A stretch of 64,000 nucleotides of DNA, from assembly GCA_022601645.1 (NCBI GenBank), contig JAJACH010000002.1, forward strand, positions 310,001-374,000. Reading direction: 5' to 3'. The position numbers and the translations under genes are program-made. This document shows positions 50,998 through 58,955 of this stretch, piece by piece. This DNA comes from Chlamydiia bacterium. Lineage in GTDB: Bacteria; Chlamydiota; Chlamydiia; Chlamydiales; Simkaniaceae. The notes beneath the pieces were generated by a model, which was not told where the DNA came from, searched no databases, and saw only the letters and a program-made list of their open reading frames with translations. Position 1 is the stretch's first letter, and the number at the start of each line of letters is the position of its first letter.

Positions 50998-51925
50998 ACT
51001 GCCATAAGGGGGTTTTTGAGGTTTTATTAGGGATTTCAGCCACAAAGCTTGGGACCATGTAACCTGGCATTGATGCACGCATTGTGTCGATCAAAGATAG
51101 CCCTCTTTCTATTGGGACTTCAAAATGCATTGCTCCTTGCACCTGGTCGAGCTGATGGAGGTAGTAAAAATTAACCCCACATTCAGTGAGACGAATCGAT
51201 AGGGCTTTTAAGGTTTCAACGTTGTCATTAACGCCTTTTAAGAGCACAGCTTGGTTGTACACGGGTCTTGGGAGTTTTTCAAGCGCTGCTTGAACGTCGC
51301 TGTCGAGTTCTCTTGGGTGGTTGATGTGGAGGATAAAGACGGGCTTGACGCGTCTTTTTAGTATGGCGAGAAAGTCGGGGGTGATGCGCTCGGGGATGCC
51401 GATCGGAAAGCGCGTGTGAAAGCGGACGAATTTGATATGCTCGATGGCATCGATGTCTGTTAAAAGAGCGTCTAAGCGCTTGTCTGGAAGAGATAGGGGA
51501 TCCCCACCACTTAAGATGACTTCGAAGATTGTGGGGTCATTTCTAATCAGGTCGAGTTCTTCTTCAAATCCTTTTTCCTTATTGTAGTCGTAGTTTTGGC
51601 GGAAGCAGTAGCGACAATGCATGGCGCAGGCGCTTGTTGTAAGTAAAAGGGCGCGCCCTTCGTATTTGTGCAAGAGTTTAGGTGTTTTGGCAAAGGAGTT
51701 GTCTTCCACCGGGTCTGTTTTAAAGTCTATTGAAGTTAGCGCTTCATGCTCTTGTGGAACAAACTGTTTATAGAGAGGGCAATGAACATTACCCTTCTCA
51801 ATCTTATCCGCTAAACGTCTTGGGAGGTTTAGCACGAACGGACTGCAGTGAACGGGGAGTTTGATGTCCTTAGAGAGCACTTCGGGTGAGGTGTAATTCG
51901 TTTTAAGGACATCTTGCCAGGTCAT
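50969..51925 (-). CDS. epmB: EpmB-type lysine 2,3-aminomutase (radical SAM, PLP)
   Basis: Converts lysine to beta-lysine, which EpmA attaches to elongation factor P. 318 residues. The radical SAM cluster motif is SACAMHCRYCFRQ (Cys 100, 104, 107); LSGGDPLSLPD binds SAM, HTRFPIGIPERI and HINHPRELD follow, and the probable PLP Lys is in SKTPL (about 304). Length and motifs fit EpmB rather than the longer clostridial aminomutase. Neither efp nor epmA is in the window. Its ATG overlaps the stop of the upstream gene (ATGA) and its end overlaps the GT-like gene. Confidence 0.88.
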   Translation of the reverse strand: MTWQDVLKTNYTSPEVLSKDIKLPVHCSPFVLNLPRRLADKIEKGNVHCPLYKQFVPQEHEALTSIDFKTDPVEDNSFAKTPKLLHKYEGRALLLTTSACAMHCRYCFRQNYDYNKEKGFEEELDLIRNDPTIFEVILSGGDPLSLPDKRLDALLTDIDAIEHIKFVRFHTRFPIGIPERITPDFLAILKRRVKPVFILHINHPRELDSDVQAALEKLPRPVYNQAVLLKGVNDNVETLKALSIRLTECGVNFYYLHQLDQVQGAMHFEVPIERGLSLIDTMRASMPGYMVPSFVAEIPNKTSKTPLWQYGSYSTQSP

Positions 51926-52932
51926 ATGACTACGGGGCGCTCTCTTAAGGCTTTTTCTATGAGAATCGTGGCGTATTTAATATAGCGCTCTTCAATTAAA
52001 CAGTTCATCTGCCCTTCTTGACGACGAGGGTGATGATACTCGTGTCTACTGACACTTTTCTCAAAGGTTTGTTCGTAGGTATTTATCGTACGCATCGATT
52101 GGGTTGTGCGCATCATTTCCGGGGGAAGGTAGCTAAAAACCGTGATCGCTTTGTCGTTAACGCATCTAGTATGCAGAGATGGAGAATTTTTTTCAATCAT
52201 CTCCACGGGGTTAATCCCTGCATCAAAAGTATCCATCCATTTTGCTAGGTCGCGAATGGCAAAGACGCTGCAGTGGACGCCATCTGCTTGGCGGGCCATA
52301 CCCGAGGCATAGATGTTTCCAAGAGGTATCGTGTCTGGAAGATCCGCCATTACACAGTCAAGGAAACTTGTTCCTAGTGAGTCTGTGATGATGATGTCAA
52401 CTAGGCCGTCTTCGCGTTTTTGCAAGTAAAGGGGAATGTAGTGCGTTAGTTGAGACAAGCCGAGTAAAAAACCACCCGCTTGTTCGTCTGAATTTAAGAA
52501 AGCATTGACCTCTGAAAGAGGGCGTACGACAAGACCTGTGTCTTTTTTCTTGGCGATCTCTTTTAAGATGACCATGGAGCCTTGTGTATTGACCACTTGT
52601 CCGTTGTAGTGGAAATACTGATCCAAAAGGCTCGGATATTTCGCATTAAAATGGTTTGCGATACCTTCAACAAGAAGGCGTGCGTTTGGGAAAGAATACT
52701 CCTCAATTAGGTGAAGTCTAAATAGGACTTCTTCATCCGATAGATCCTTAAGCGTTTCTCTTGAATAGGCCTTTTCAATAGAGCCTAGGTCAAAATAGAA
52801 AAGGGGCTGTGTTTTTGAATCAAGGGAGAGTTGTTCAAGCGTGTTTGCTAAAATGATATGCGCTGGGCTAAGTTTTGCGTCAGCGTACGTGAAATGTAAA
52901 TTTTTTGTATTAAGTACCGGTGTAACTGCCAT
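51922..52932 (-). CDS. Putative CE-clan cysteine protease/acyltransferase, 336 aa
   Basis: A candidate catalytic array is visible in the order and spacing of CE-clan enzymes (Ulp1, YopJ, ChlaDub): His164 in LTHYIPLYLQ, Asp184 in IITDSLG, Gln215 in MARQADGVHCSVFAI and Cys221 in the same motif. The Q-x-D-G-x-x-C-x-V-F pattern closely resembles the QxxxxDCGVF of SUMO/ubiquitin proteases. Residues 1-150 are helical and unrecognised; no transmembrane segment. First gene of an operon whose second gene starts within its stop. It stands where Tarp lies in C. trachomatis (next to murA), another hint of an effector locus. Substrate unknown; YopJ-like acetyltransferase activity is an alternative. Confidence 0.6.
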   Translation of the reverse strand: MAVTPVLNTKNLHFTYADAKLSPAHIILANTLEQLSLDSKTQPLFYFDLGSIEKAYSRETLKDLSDEEVLFRLHLIEEYSFPNARLLVEGIANHFNAKYPSLLDQYFHYNGQVVNTQGSMVILKEIAKKKDTGLVVRPLSEVNAFLNSDEQAGGFLLGLSQLTHYIPLYLQKREDGLVDIIITDSLGTSFLDCVMADLPDTIPLGNIYASGMARQADGVHCSVFAIRDLAKWMDTFDAGINPVEMIEKNSPSLHTRCVNDKAITVFSYLPPEMMRTTQSMRTINTYEQTFEKSVSRHEYHHPRRQEGQMNCLIEERYIKYATILIEKALRERPVVI

Positions 52933-52958
52933 AATTAACTAATATAAAGACGGCTGAA

Positions 52959-54320
52959 TTATTTAGCTAGAAGAGCTTCTAATGGGTGTTTAGTTTTCTG
53001 AGTGCGCTTAATTTGAGCGCCTAGAGAAGAAAGTTTTTGATCGATATTTTCATAGCCTCGATCGAGATATTGGAGATTGGTGATCTCAGATTCGCCCTCA
53101 GCAATGAGTGCTGCCATAACATAAGCAAAGCCAGCTCGTAGGTCGGGAATCTCTATTTTACACCCGTTTAAGCGAGTCGGGCCTTTAATGACCAGGCTAT
53201 GCGCAAAGTTTTTTTGAGAAAAGCGGCAGTCCTTATTGCCAAGACATTGTTTGAAGAGCTCAAGCTCAGCGCCCATCTTAGATAATGTCTTTGTGTAGCC
53301 AAACCGGTTTTCATAGACAGTTTCGTGGATAACGGAGATGCCTTCTGCTTGAGAGAGTAAAACAACAAAGGGTTGTTGCCAATCGGTTAAAAAACCTGGG
53401 TGCACATCTGTCTCTAAATGCAAGCCGCCTTTAAGTTTGCCTGTAGCAAAAAATTCGATACCCGTTTCTTTCACCTGAAACCCTGCGCCTATTGCGCGGA
53501 TCCGATTGAGAAAGGGGATCATGTCCATCTGATTAGCCCCTTCAACAAATACGCGCCCGCCTGTTGCAATGCCTACCATCCCGAGAGAGGCGGCTTCAAT
53601 GCGATCTGTGATCACGTGGTGCTGGACTTCGTAAAACTGTTTTGTTTCGCGGATGATAATCGTGCGATTCACATCCATGCTAATTTCAACACCGAGTTTT
53701 TGCAAGAAGAGAACAAGGTCGACTAGTTCGGGTTCAACAGCAGCGTTTTTAATGACTGTAGTGCCTTTTGCTCGGCACGCTGCTAAAATGGTATTCTCTG
53801 TTGCACCAACAGATGGGTAGGCAAGTTCAATCACGGTTCCTTTTAACCCGTCATGTGCTTGTGCAAAATACGCGCCTTCTTTTTTCATGCCGCGGTATTC
53901 GATTTTAGCTCCGAGTTTTTCTAAAGCTTCGATGTGAAAGTTGACAGGGCGTGGGCCAATTTTGCAGCCGCCAATTGTGGGCACGATAATGTCTTCGTTT
54001 GTACGCCCTAACATCGCACCAATAAGGAGTATCGGAATTCGATTGGCTCCCGAAAAGCGTTGTGGGACATATGTGGAGGACAAGTGACGGGTCTGTGCTT
54101 CAAGCACACCGCTGTCTCGATCCCATGAAACCTCCATGCCAAGTTCGCTGCAAAGGTTAATCGTTGTTTCAACTTCAACAATATTTGGCACATTGGTAAA
54201 CACACACTTTTTATCGGAAAGAAGCGATGCAACAAGCATCTTTGTGATGGCGTTTTTAGCTCCTGCTGCTTTTACGGTTCCCTCTAAGGGAACTCCACCT
54301 GTAACTTTGAGTGCTTGCAT
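52959..54320 (-). CDS. murA: UDP-N-acetylglucosamine 1-carboxyvinyltransferase
   Basis: First committed step of peptidoglycan precursor synthesis. 453 residues: AAGAKNAITKML with the catalytic Lys (about 22), GANRIPILLIGAMLGR, GGCKIGPRPVNFHIEAL with the active-site Cys119 (the fosfomycin target; C. trachomatis has Asp there), ALGMVGIATGG region DRIEAASLG, and the late RAGFAYVMAALIAEG. The presence of Cys differs from the naturally fosfomycin-resistant Chlamydia enzyme. Divergent from ispF across 55 bp. Confidence 0.95.
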   Translation of the reverse strand: MQALKVTGGVPLEGTVKAAGAKNAITKMLVASLLSDKKCVFTNVPNIVEVETTINLCSELGMEVSWDRDSGVLEAQTRHLSSTYVPQRFSGANRIPILLIGAMLGRTNEDIIVPTIGGCKIGPRPVNFHIEALEKLGAKIEYRGMKKEGAYFAQAHDGLKGTVIELAYPSVGATENTILAACRAKGTTVIKNAAVEPELVDLVLFLQKLGVEISMDVNRTIIIRETKQFYEVQHHVITDRIEAASLGMVGIATGGRVFVEGANQMDMIPFLNRIRAIGAGFQVKETGIEFFATGKLKGGLHLETDVHPGFLTDWQQPFVVLLSQAEGISVIHETVYENRFGYTKTLSKMGAELELFKQCLGNKDCRFSQKNFAHSLVIKGPTRLNGCKIEIPDLRAGFAYVMAALIAEGESEITNLQYLDRGYENIDQKLSSLGAQIKRTQKTKHPLEALLAK

Positions 54321-54375
54321 GCCACTTACTCTATCAGAGCGTGCGGATTAAATGAAAGTCAGGTATCATATTCGC

Positions 54376-54858
54376 ATGAATTACACAATCACAGGAATCG
54401 GTCAGGATTCCCATCGTTTCTTAAAAGAGGGGGGAGAGAAACCGTGCATCATTGGGGGTGTTGTCTTTGAGGATACGCCTGGAATGGAAGCCGACTCAGA
54501 CGGCGATGTTTTTTTGCATGCGATTTGCAATGCAATCACATCCATTACCCATGTTCCCATTTTAGGGGGCAAAGCCATCGACATGTGTAAAGCGGGGATT
54601 TGTAACTCAACAAAGTACCTTGAAACGGCCTTAGAAGACCTTAAGGGGGAAATTGTTCATGTGGCACTTACCTTAGAAGGGTTTAAGCCGCGCTTACAAA
54701 AGCGGATTGACGAGATGCGTGCAAATATCGCATCGCTCCTTAAGATCGACGTAAGCTCAGTCGGCATCACAGTCACTTCAGGGGATAAACTCACTGCTTT
54801 TGGTCGGGGTGAGGGGCTTATGGCCTATTGTGTGTTATCAGTAAACGTCGAGAAGTAA
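54376..54858 (+). CDS. ispF: 2-C-methyl-D-erythritol 2,4-cyclodiphosphate synthase
   Basis: MEP-pathway enzyme of isoprenoid synthesis. 160 residues from ATG at 54376 (MNYTITGIGQDSHRF); the frame is open 24 bp upstream. GIGQDSHRF supplies the zinc-ligand Asp and His, EADSDGDVFLHAICNAI the third ligand, and TSGDKLTAFGRGEGL the product-site residues. The 3' end overlaps the convergent cysJ by 21 nt. The ispF-cysJ pairing matches CT434-CT435. Confidence 0.95.
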   Translation: MNYTITGIGQDSHRFLKEGGEKPCIIGGVVFEDTPGMEADSDGDVFLHAICNAITSITHVPILGGKAIDMCKAGICNSTKYLETALEDLKGEIVHVALTLEGFKPRLQKRIDEMRANIASLLKIDVSSVGITVTSGDKLTAFGRGEGLMAYCVLSVNVEK

Positions 54859-55830
54859 ACGTTTTTCACGGCGCAGCGTTTTGAGAAACGCTTTTGGGTC
54901 ATCGTCTTGGATGATTTCCTCTAAAGCTCTTGTCACATCGCGCGCCATTTGTTTCGCATCGCCGCAGATGTAGATGTGAGCACCTTGCTTGATCCACTCC
55001 CAAAGCTCCTCTTTGTGCTCGAGCATCTTGTGTTGGACATAACATTTCTCTTCTTGATCACGTGAAAACGCAGCGCTTAACCGAAGCGAGGGGTGGTTTT
55101 TGAAAAAGTCTTCAAAGTAAAAGTCGGTTTCTTGGTTGCGCTCTCCGAAGAAGAGCCAATTTTTCCCTGCTTGCCGCTCTTGCAGGAAAGCTCTATAGGG
55201 GGCAACGCCTGTTCCAGGGCCCACCATGATGATGGGTGTATCTGTGCTCTCAGGGAGCAAGAAGTGCTTGGTGGGGTGAGGGTAGATTAAAGCTGTGTCT
55301 TTCGCCCGATGGCAAAGGAAATCGCTCGCCACCCCCTTACGCACCTCTTCTCCATGCGGATAGCTAAAGCTTGCTATGAGAAGATCAATTCGGTCTGGAT
55401 CGCTTGAGGCAATCGAATAAAAGCGGGGTAGTAAAGAGCCAAGAGACTCGATAAAGAGCTCAGGCTGTTTAACTTTATGCTTTTTGACGCAGTCAAGGAC
55501 ATCCAAATGCTTCAAATAATGGAGTCTCTCTTCCTTTTCAAGCTCTAAGCCTAAGACATTTTCAAGAAAACGGGTAGTAACGCGCATCAAATTCACTTTC
55601 AGCGCTAAACTTTCACGCAAATCGGTAAGGCCGGTTAACTCAATGATTTCTGCGACAAGTCCGGGATCATTTTCGGGTAAAACTCCAATGCAATCGCCCG
55701 GTTTGTAGGCAAAAGGACGGCCCTCCAAACCTAAAGTAATAAAAAAAGTTGTCTTACTTGACCCTTTTTTATTTAGGCACTTACGTTCCAAAAGCTTGGC
55801 TTTATAGGGGGTCTCTCGGTTGACAATCAT
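54838..55830 (-). CDS. cysJ: CysJ-like FAD/NADPH reductase (sulfite reductase flavoprotein type, no flavodoxin domain)
   Basis: 330 residues from ATG at 55830, 6 nt after AGGA; the frame is open to 55989, but those codons lie opposite the lipoprotein gene. FAD-binding PRFYSIASS, the cap region, NADPH-binding MVGPGTGVAPYRAFLQER, FFGERNQETDF and the terminal HIYICGDAKQMARDV are of the ferredoxin-NADP reductase-like module of CysJ and P450 reductase. No N-terminal flavodoxin domain. No CysI is nearby, so the electron acceptor in chlamydiae is unclear. Confidence 0.9.
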   Translation of the reverse strand: MIVNRETPYKAKLLERKCLNKKGSSKTTFFITLGLEGRPFAYKPGDCIGVLPENDPGLVAEIIELTGLTDLRESLALKVNLMRVTTRFLENVLGLELEKEERLHYLKHLDVLDCVKKHKVKQPELFIESLGSLLPRFYSIASSDPDRIDLLIASFSYPHGEEVRKGVASDFLCHRAKDTALIYPHPTKHFLLPESTDTPIIMVGPGTGVAPYRAFLQERQAGKNWLFFGERNQETDFYFEDFFKNHPSLRLSAAFSRDQEEKCYVQHKMLEHKEELWEWIKQGAHIYICGDAKQMARDVTRALEEIIQDDDPKAFLKTLRREKRLLLDVY

Positions 55831-55850
55831 AGGTGTTCCTGAGGTATAAT
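55820..55850 (+). promoter_or_regulatory. Probable promoter of the small lipoprotein gene
   Basis: TTGACA (55820-55825) and TATAAT (55845-55850), both perfect, with a long 19-bp spacer, 18 bp before the lipoprotein ATG and immediately followed by its GGGGG ribosome site. It overlaps the cysJ 5' end on the opposite strand. Confidence 0.6.
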
Positions 55851-55867
55851 GACCGTAGGGGGTAGTT

Positions 55868-56035
55868 ATGCGAGTATTCTTAGTAGCTGGTTTTTGTGCG
55901 CTATTCATCTCGGGGTGTGTCTCGAGTGCATACAATCCCCCGTCCTTTGTCATTTCGGACTCCCAGGAGGAGCTAGCAAACAGCTGCAATCCTCAGCCGT
56001 CCAGGCCTTCAAAAATGCCTGCATCTTCTTATTAG
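55868..56035 (+). CDS. Small lipoprotein, 55 aa, antisense to the gltX end
   Basis: MRVFLVAGFCALFISGCVSS is a lipoprotein signal with lipobox FISGC (lipidated Cys about 17), followed by a short polar Ser/Pro-rich tail with one more Cys (NSCNPQPSRP). GGGGG lies 6 nt before the ATG and a consensus-like promoter upstream. The last 86 bp lie opposite the 3' end of gltX. In Chlamydia the small Cys-rich lipoprotein OmcA is next to gltX (CT444-CT445); the position agrees, but the sequence is not clearly OmcA. Confidence 0.65.
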   Translation: MRVFLVAGFCALFISGCVSSAYNPPSFVISDSQEELANSCNPQPSRPSKMPASSY

Positions 56036-57467
56036 AGATGCCACCTACGGCTTCAATCCCAGCAAGTAACCTTGCTCTTGCGCGATCTTTGCCTAAAATA
56101 TCGAAGGAATCGAAAAGTGGGGGGCCAAAATGGTTCCCAGTAATAGCCGCAAAAAGGAGCCTCATCACCACTTTTTTGTGATTCACGCCGAAAAGGCGTG
56201 CGATTTCTCTGGAAGCTGCTTCAAAGCCAGGGCCGTTCCATCCATCATTTTCATCCATATGTGCGATCATTCCCTGATAAATAAGGGCTGCTCCCTCGCC
56301 CACCTTCTCTTTCAGGAGAAGTTCGTCATTCAAAGTCACTTTGTTGACAAAGAGGAAGTAGAAAAGCTCCATAAATTCGCCAAACGTCTTGATCCTTGTG
56401 CGGCAAAGCGGAATTAGCCGCTCCATTTTCTCGTCAGTGAAATTCCATTCCTTGATCCGCTGCCAGAGTTTTTCCTCGGGGATCGAATTGATCATGTACT
56501 GCTGGTTAAGCCAATCGAGCTTCTGAATGTCGAAAATAGCCCCTGACTTCCCAATTCGTGTCACATCAAAATTCTTGATCGCATCTTCGAGTGTATAAAT
56601 CTCCTGATCACCTGGCATGCTGTAGCCCATCAACGTCAGGAAGTTGATAAACGCCTCTTTCAAATAGCCCGAGTCGCGGTAGAAGAAGACTGATGTCGGG
56701 TTTTTGCGTTTTGAGAGCTTTTTGCCGTCCTTCCCGAGGAGGAGGGGGAGGTGTAAAAACTCAGGTTTTGCCCATTCAAAGGCTTCATAGAGCAAAATGT
56801 GCTTTGGCGTCGAACTAATCCACTCATCGCCACGAATCACATGCGTAATGCCCATCAAGTGATCATCGACTACATTAGCGAGGTGATATGTTGGAAAACC
56901 GTCCGATTTCATCAAAATCTGATCGTCAATGTCAGCCCAAGGCGCCGTAATCCGCCCTTTGATCACATCGTGGAACTCACATTCTCCCGTTAGAGGCACT
57001 TTTAAACGAATGACATACGGTTCGCCTGCCTCTTCACGATCCTTGATCTCAGCATCGCTTAAATTGCGATAGCGACGATCGTAGCCAATGCGGCCACCTG
57101 TTTTCTTAGCGACCTCGCGCATCTCAGCAAGCTCTTGTGCTGTTGCAAAACATTTGTATGCCTTTCCAGCATCCAAAAGATCCTGACAATGCTTCCGGTA
57201 AATCTCCGTACGCTCAGATTGACGATACGGCCCATGTGGACCGCCAACATCGGGACCCTCATCCCATTCAATGCCTGCCCAAGCAAGCGCCTTGTAAATA
57301 TTTTCCTCATACTCAGGGCGCGAGCGAGTGCGGTCAGTATCCTCAATCCTGAGTAAAAACTGGCCGCCGTGGTGACGTGCAAAAATCATATTAAATAGGG
57401 CCATGTAGGGCGTTCCTACGTGGGGGTCGCCTGTGGGCGATGGGGCAATTCTAACGCGTACATTCAT
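55950..57467 (-). CDS. gltX: Glutamyl-tRNA synthetase
   Basis: 505 residues, class Ib. RIAPSPTGDPHVGT (HIGH region, about 6-19), LRIEDTDRTRSRPEYEENI for glutamate/tRNA contact, VIRGDEWISSTPKHILLYEAF, and KKLSKRKNP (KMSKS loop, about 250) are in order; the C-terminal helical anticodon-binding part ends LLAPPGSPK. In Chlamydiae GltX charges tRNA-Gln too, with later amidation. Located between cysJ and Inc-like genes; gltX-tsp-euo-recJ order is conserved. Confidence 0.96.
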   Translation of the reverse strand: MNVRVRIAPSPTGDPHVGTPYMALFNMIFARHHGGQFLLRIEDTDRTRSRPEYEENIYKALAWAGIEWDEGPDVGGPHGPYRQSERTEIYRKHCQDLLDAGKAYKCFATAQELAEMREVAKKTGGRIGYDRRYRNLSDAEIKDREEAGEPYVIRLKVPLTGECEFHDVIKGRITAPWADIDDQILMKSDGFPTYHLANVVDDHLMGITHVIRGDEWISSTPKHILLYEAFEWAKPEFLHLPLLLGKDGKKLSKRKNPTSVFFYRDSGYLKEAFINFLTLMGYSMPGDQEIYTLEDAIKNFDVTRIGKSGAIFDIQKLDWLNQQYMINSIPEEKLWQRIKEWNFTDEKMERLIPLCRTRIKTFGEFMELFYFLFVNKVTLNDELLLKEKVGEGAALIYQGMIAHMDENDGWNGPGFEAASREIARLFGVNHKKVVMRLLFAAITGNHFGPPLFDSFDILGKDRARARLLAGIEAVGGISNKKMQAFLKAWTAEDCSCLLAPPGSPK

Positions 57468-57539
57468 GGCATCTATTGTGGCGAGTCAACCGATTCTTTT
57501 CAAGAATAGGTTTTTTTGAAACAGGTATGTGTTGTGGAG

Positions 57540-57612
57540 CACTGCCTTTCCGGTGCATTTCAAAGAATCCCCCCTACGTTGTATGGGGGACTCTTTGAGC
57601 TGCAATCGAAAA
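57540..57612 (+). repeat. Dispersed intergenic repeat, family 1, partial copy 3
   Basis: The 168 bp between gltX and the 65-aa gene contain a shortened copy: CTTTCCGGTGCATTTCAAAGAATCC aligns with TTTTCGGTGTCTTTCAAAGAATCC at 772 (only TTTCAAAGAATCC is exact), followed by its own inverted repeat CCCCCTA...TGGGGGA. It lies at the 3' end of the 65-aa gene. Confidence 0.6.
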
Positions 57613-57635
57613 CTATTCAATTAGAATTTATAATG

Positions 57636-57833
57636 CTATTTGATGAGGTTGATGATAGCGCCTCCTCCGTAGATCATTGCATAGACTCCACCCAGGCCTA
57701 TGGCCAGAGCTGCAAAAAAACAGCCAGCAATTTTAGCGACTTGTTTGCATGTGATGTTTTCGTTTGAGGGCTTTGTGGCCCCAAAATTTGCCTGACCCAT
57801 CGATGGGGCCATAACTGGTCCTCGTAAAGGCAT
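57636..57833 (-). CDS. Small Inc-like membrane protein, 65 aa
   Basis: GGAG lies 8 nt before the ATG at 57833. The polar N-terminus (MPLRGPVMAPSMGQANFG) precedes NITCKQVAKIAGCFFAALAIG and a second hydrophobic stretch (VYAMIYGGGAIINLI), a minimal two-lobe membrane protein. CKQVA plus the first lobe resembles NCKRVAATLGVVGLALAV in the 147-aa protein upstream, so they are probably paralogs. Between gltX and tsp, where Chlamydia encodes the Cys-rich proteins OmcA, OmcB and CrpA. Confidence 0.68.
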   Translation of the reverse strand: MPLRGPVMAPSMGQANFGATKPSNENITCKQVAKIAGCFFAALAIGLGGVYAMIYGGGAIINLIK

Positions 57834-58001
57834 AGTAAACTCCTTAAAGTTTTTAAAAATGATAAAATGTTATTAGATATAAGGTAGCGTTAGCTTAAAT
57901 TAGCTTCGCCTGAAATGAAAATGATGTAAGTTATGTTGGTTAACTTGTGTTTTCATACACTTATTATATAATAAACGATTATTTAAAGGAAGTGTTTGGA
58001 T

Positions 58002-58123
58002 AAAAAAAATCCCCCGGCGAACCGGGGGATAACTTTGGAGGACCATGGCAGTGGAGCCCTCCAAACAAACAAAGAGGGGTAATTGAAGCCTTTAGAAAGA
58101 CTTCGACACCAAGTTACCACAAG
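58002..58123 (-). ncRNA. Probable small RNA with three stem-loops and intrinsic terminator
   Basis: The 497 bp between the two Inc-like genes hold no convincing protein gene, but on the minus strand TTGTTT (58152-58157) and TATATT (58130-58135) are 16 bp apart. They are followed by about 120 nt that fold into a stem GGTAA/TTACC enclosing GAAG/CTTC, a stem TTTGGAGG/CCTCCAAA, and CCCCCGG-TTCG-CCGGGGG followed by eight T. The transcript of the upstream 147-aa gene is closed by its own terminator at 58272-58301, so this second terminator serves a separate unit. No known RNA family assigned. Confidence 0.65.
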
Positions 58124-58271
58124 GGTGAAAATATAACCTAGAGAAAAAAGAAAACAAATTATCCGCCCACTAACTTTCAACTATTTACATCCAAAAAAAG
58201 ATGTTCTGAATAGAAATGGCGGAAATGACTAAACATGTTAATTAAAGAGTGGGTAAATGGGTGGTTGGCAC

Positions 58272-58301
58272 AAAAAAATCCCCCAAGAAGATCCTGGGGG
58301 A
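58272..58301 (-). terminator. Intrinsic terminator of the 147-aa gene
   Basis: Minus-strand stem TCCCCCA/TGGGGGA with an 8-9 nt loop, followed by seven T (A-run at 58272-58278 on the plus strand), 30 bp after the stop. Confidence 0.85.
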
Positions 58302-58330
58302 TATATTCTGTCAAAAAGGGAGGCAGTAGG

Positions 58331-58774
58331 TTAGATCACCCCAATAGTGCGAAGAAGCCAGTGTGCCTTTTCGCAGTTAGCGATATTTGCGAAAGTCGCT
58401 TTAGCGACAAGTGGACATCCTTCGTGACTAGGAACAGAGCCTCCACAGGCGGCTTTAATTGTTGAGTAAAGAAGAGAGCCTTCTTCTTCACCCGTTGTCT
58501 CAACGCACCATTGTGGAATGGGTTCAGGGGCAAAATAAAGCTGTACTGCGTAGTTTACAGCTAAAGCTAATCCTACGACTCCCAGAGTTGCCGCTACTCG
58601 TTTGCAGTTCGGGGGATTTAAGTAACCTCCAAGAGTTGCAAGTCTACTCTGGGCTTCAGGTGCATGGACTCTCCTTGGCGGAGGAGAGGGGGACCTACTG
58701 CGATCATCTGGTTCACTATCCGGTTCACTTTGTACTGTTGGGGCTGCTACTGCTCGAGCTCGGGTTACTGGCAT
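58331..58774 (-). CDS. Putative membrane protein, 147 aa, Cys-containing (Inc-like)
   Basis: GGAGA lies 5 nt before the ATG. Order: a disordered Arg/Ser/Pro-rich N-terminus (about 1-50, SRSPSPPPRRVH), a hydrophobic segment (about 60-80), then a soluble C-terminal half with four Cys (PQWCVE, AACGG, EGCPLV, ANCEK) that could form disulfides. The NCKRVAATLGVVGLALA segment resembles the 65-aa neighbour. Its position before tsp corresponds to crpA/omcB in Chlamydia, but sequence similarity to those is not evident to me. Confidence 0.7.
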   Translation of the reverse strand: MPVTRARAVAAPTVQSEPDSEPDDRSRSPSPPPRRVHAPEAQSRLATLGGYLNPPNCKRVAATLGVVGLALAVNYAVQLYFAPEPIPQWCVETTGEEEGSLLYSTIKAACGGSVPSHEGCPLVAKATFANIANCEKAHWLLRTIGVI

Positions 58775-58842
58775 ACTTCTCTCCTTTTGTATAAAAAATG
58801 GAGGAGGAGTCTAATGGAGGAGGCTTTTTCAAGCAAGGGGAC

Positions 58843-58873
58843 AAAAAAATCCCCCAAACAAAAGCTTGGGGGA
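58843..58873 (-). terminator. Intrinsic terminator after tsp
   Basis: Minus-strand stem TCCCCCAA/TTGGGGGA with an 8-nt loop and seven T after it; A-run on the other side too, so it can work in both directions. It lies about 85 bp after the tsp stop, upstream of the 147-aa gene. Confidence 0.85.
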
Positions 58874-58955
58874 AAAAAGAGGGGTTAAGAGGGTTGCGGG
58901 AAGAATCCCGCAATGTGTACTGGTGAGCATATGAAATGCTATTTGGCTCTGTCAA

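Noticed and set aside
57983-58180. 65-codon minus-strand frame between the Inc-like genes
   Set aside because: It runs through the perfect terminator hairpin and its T-run and has no ribosome site; the small RNA reading fits better.
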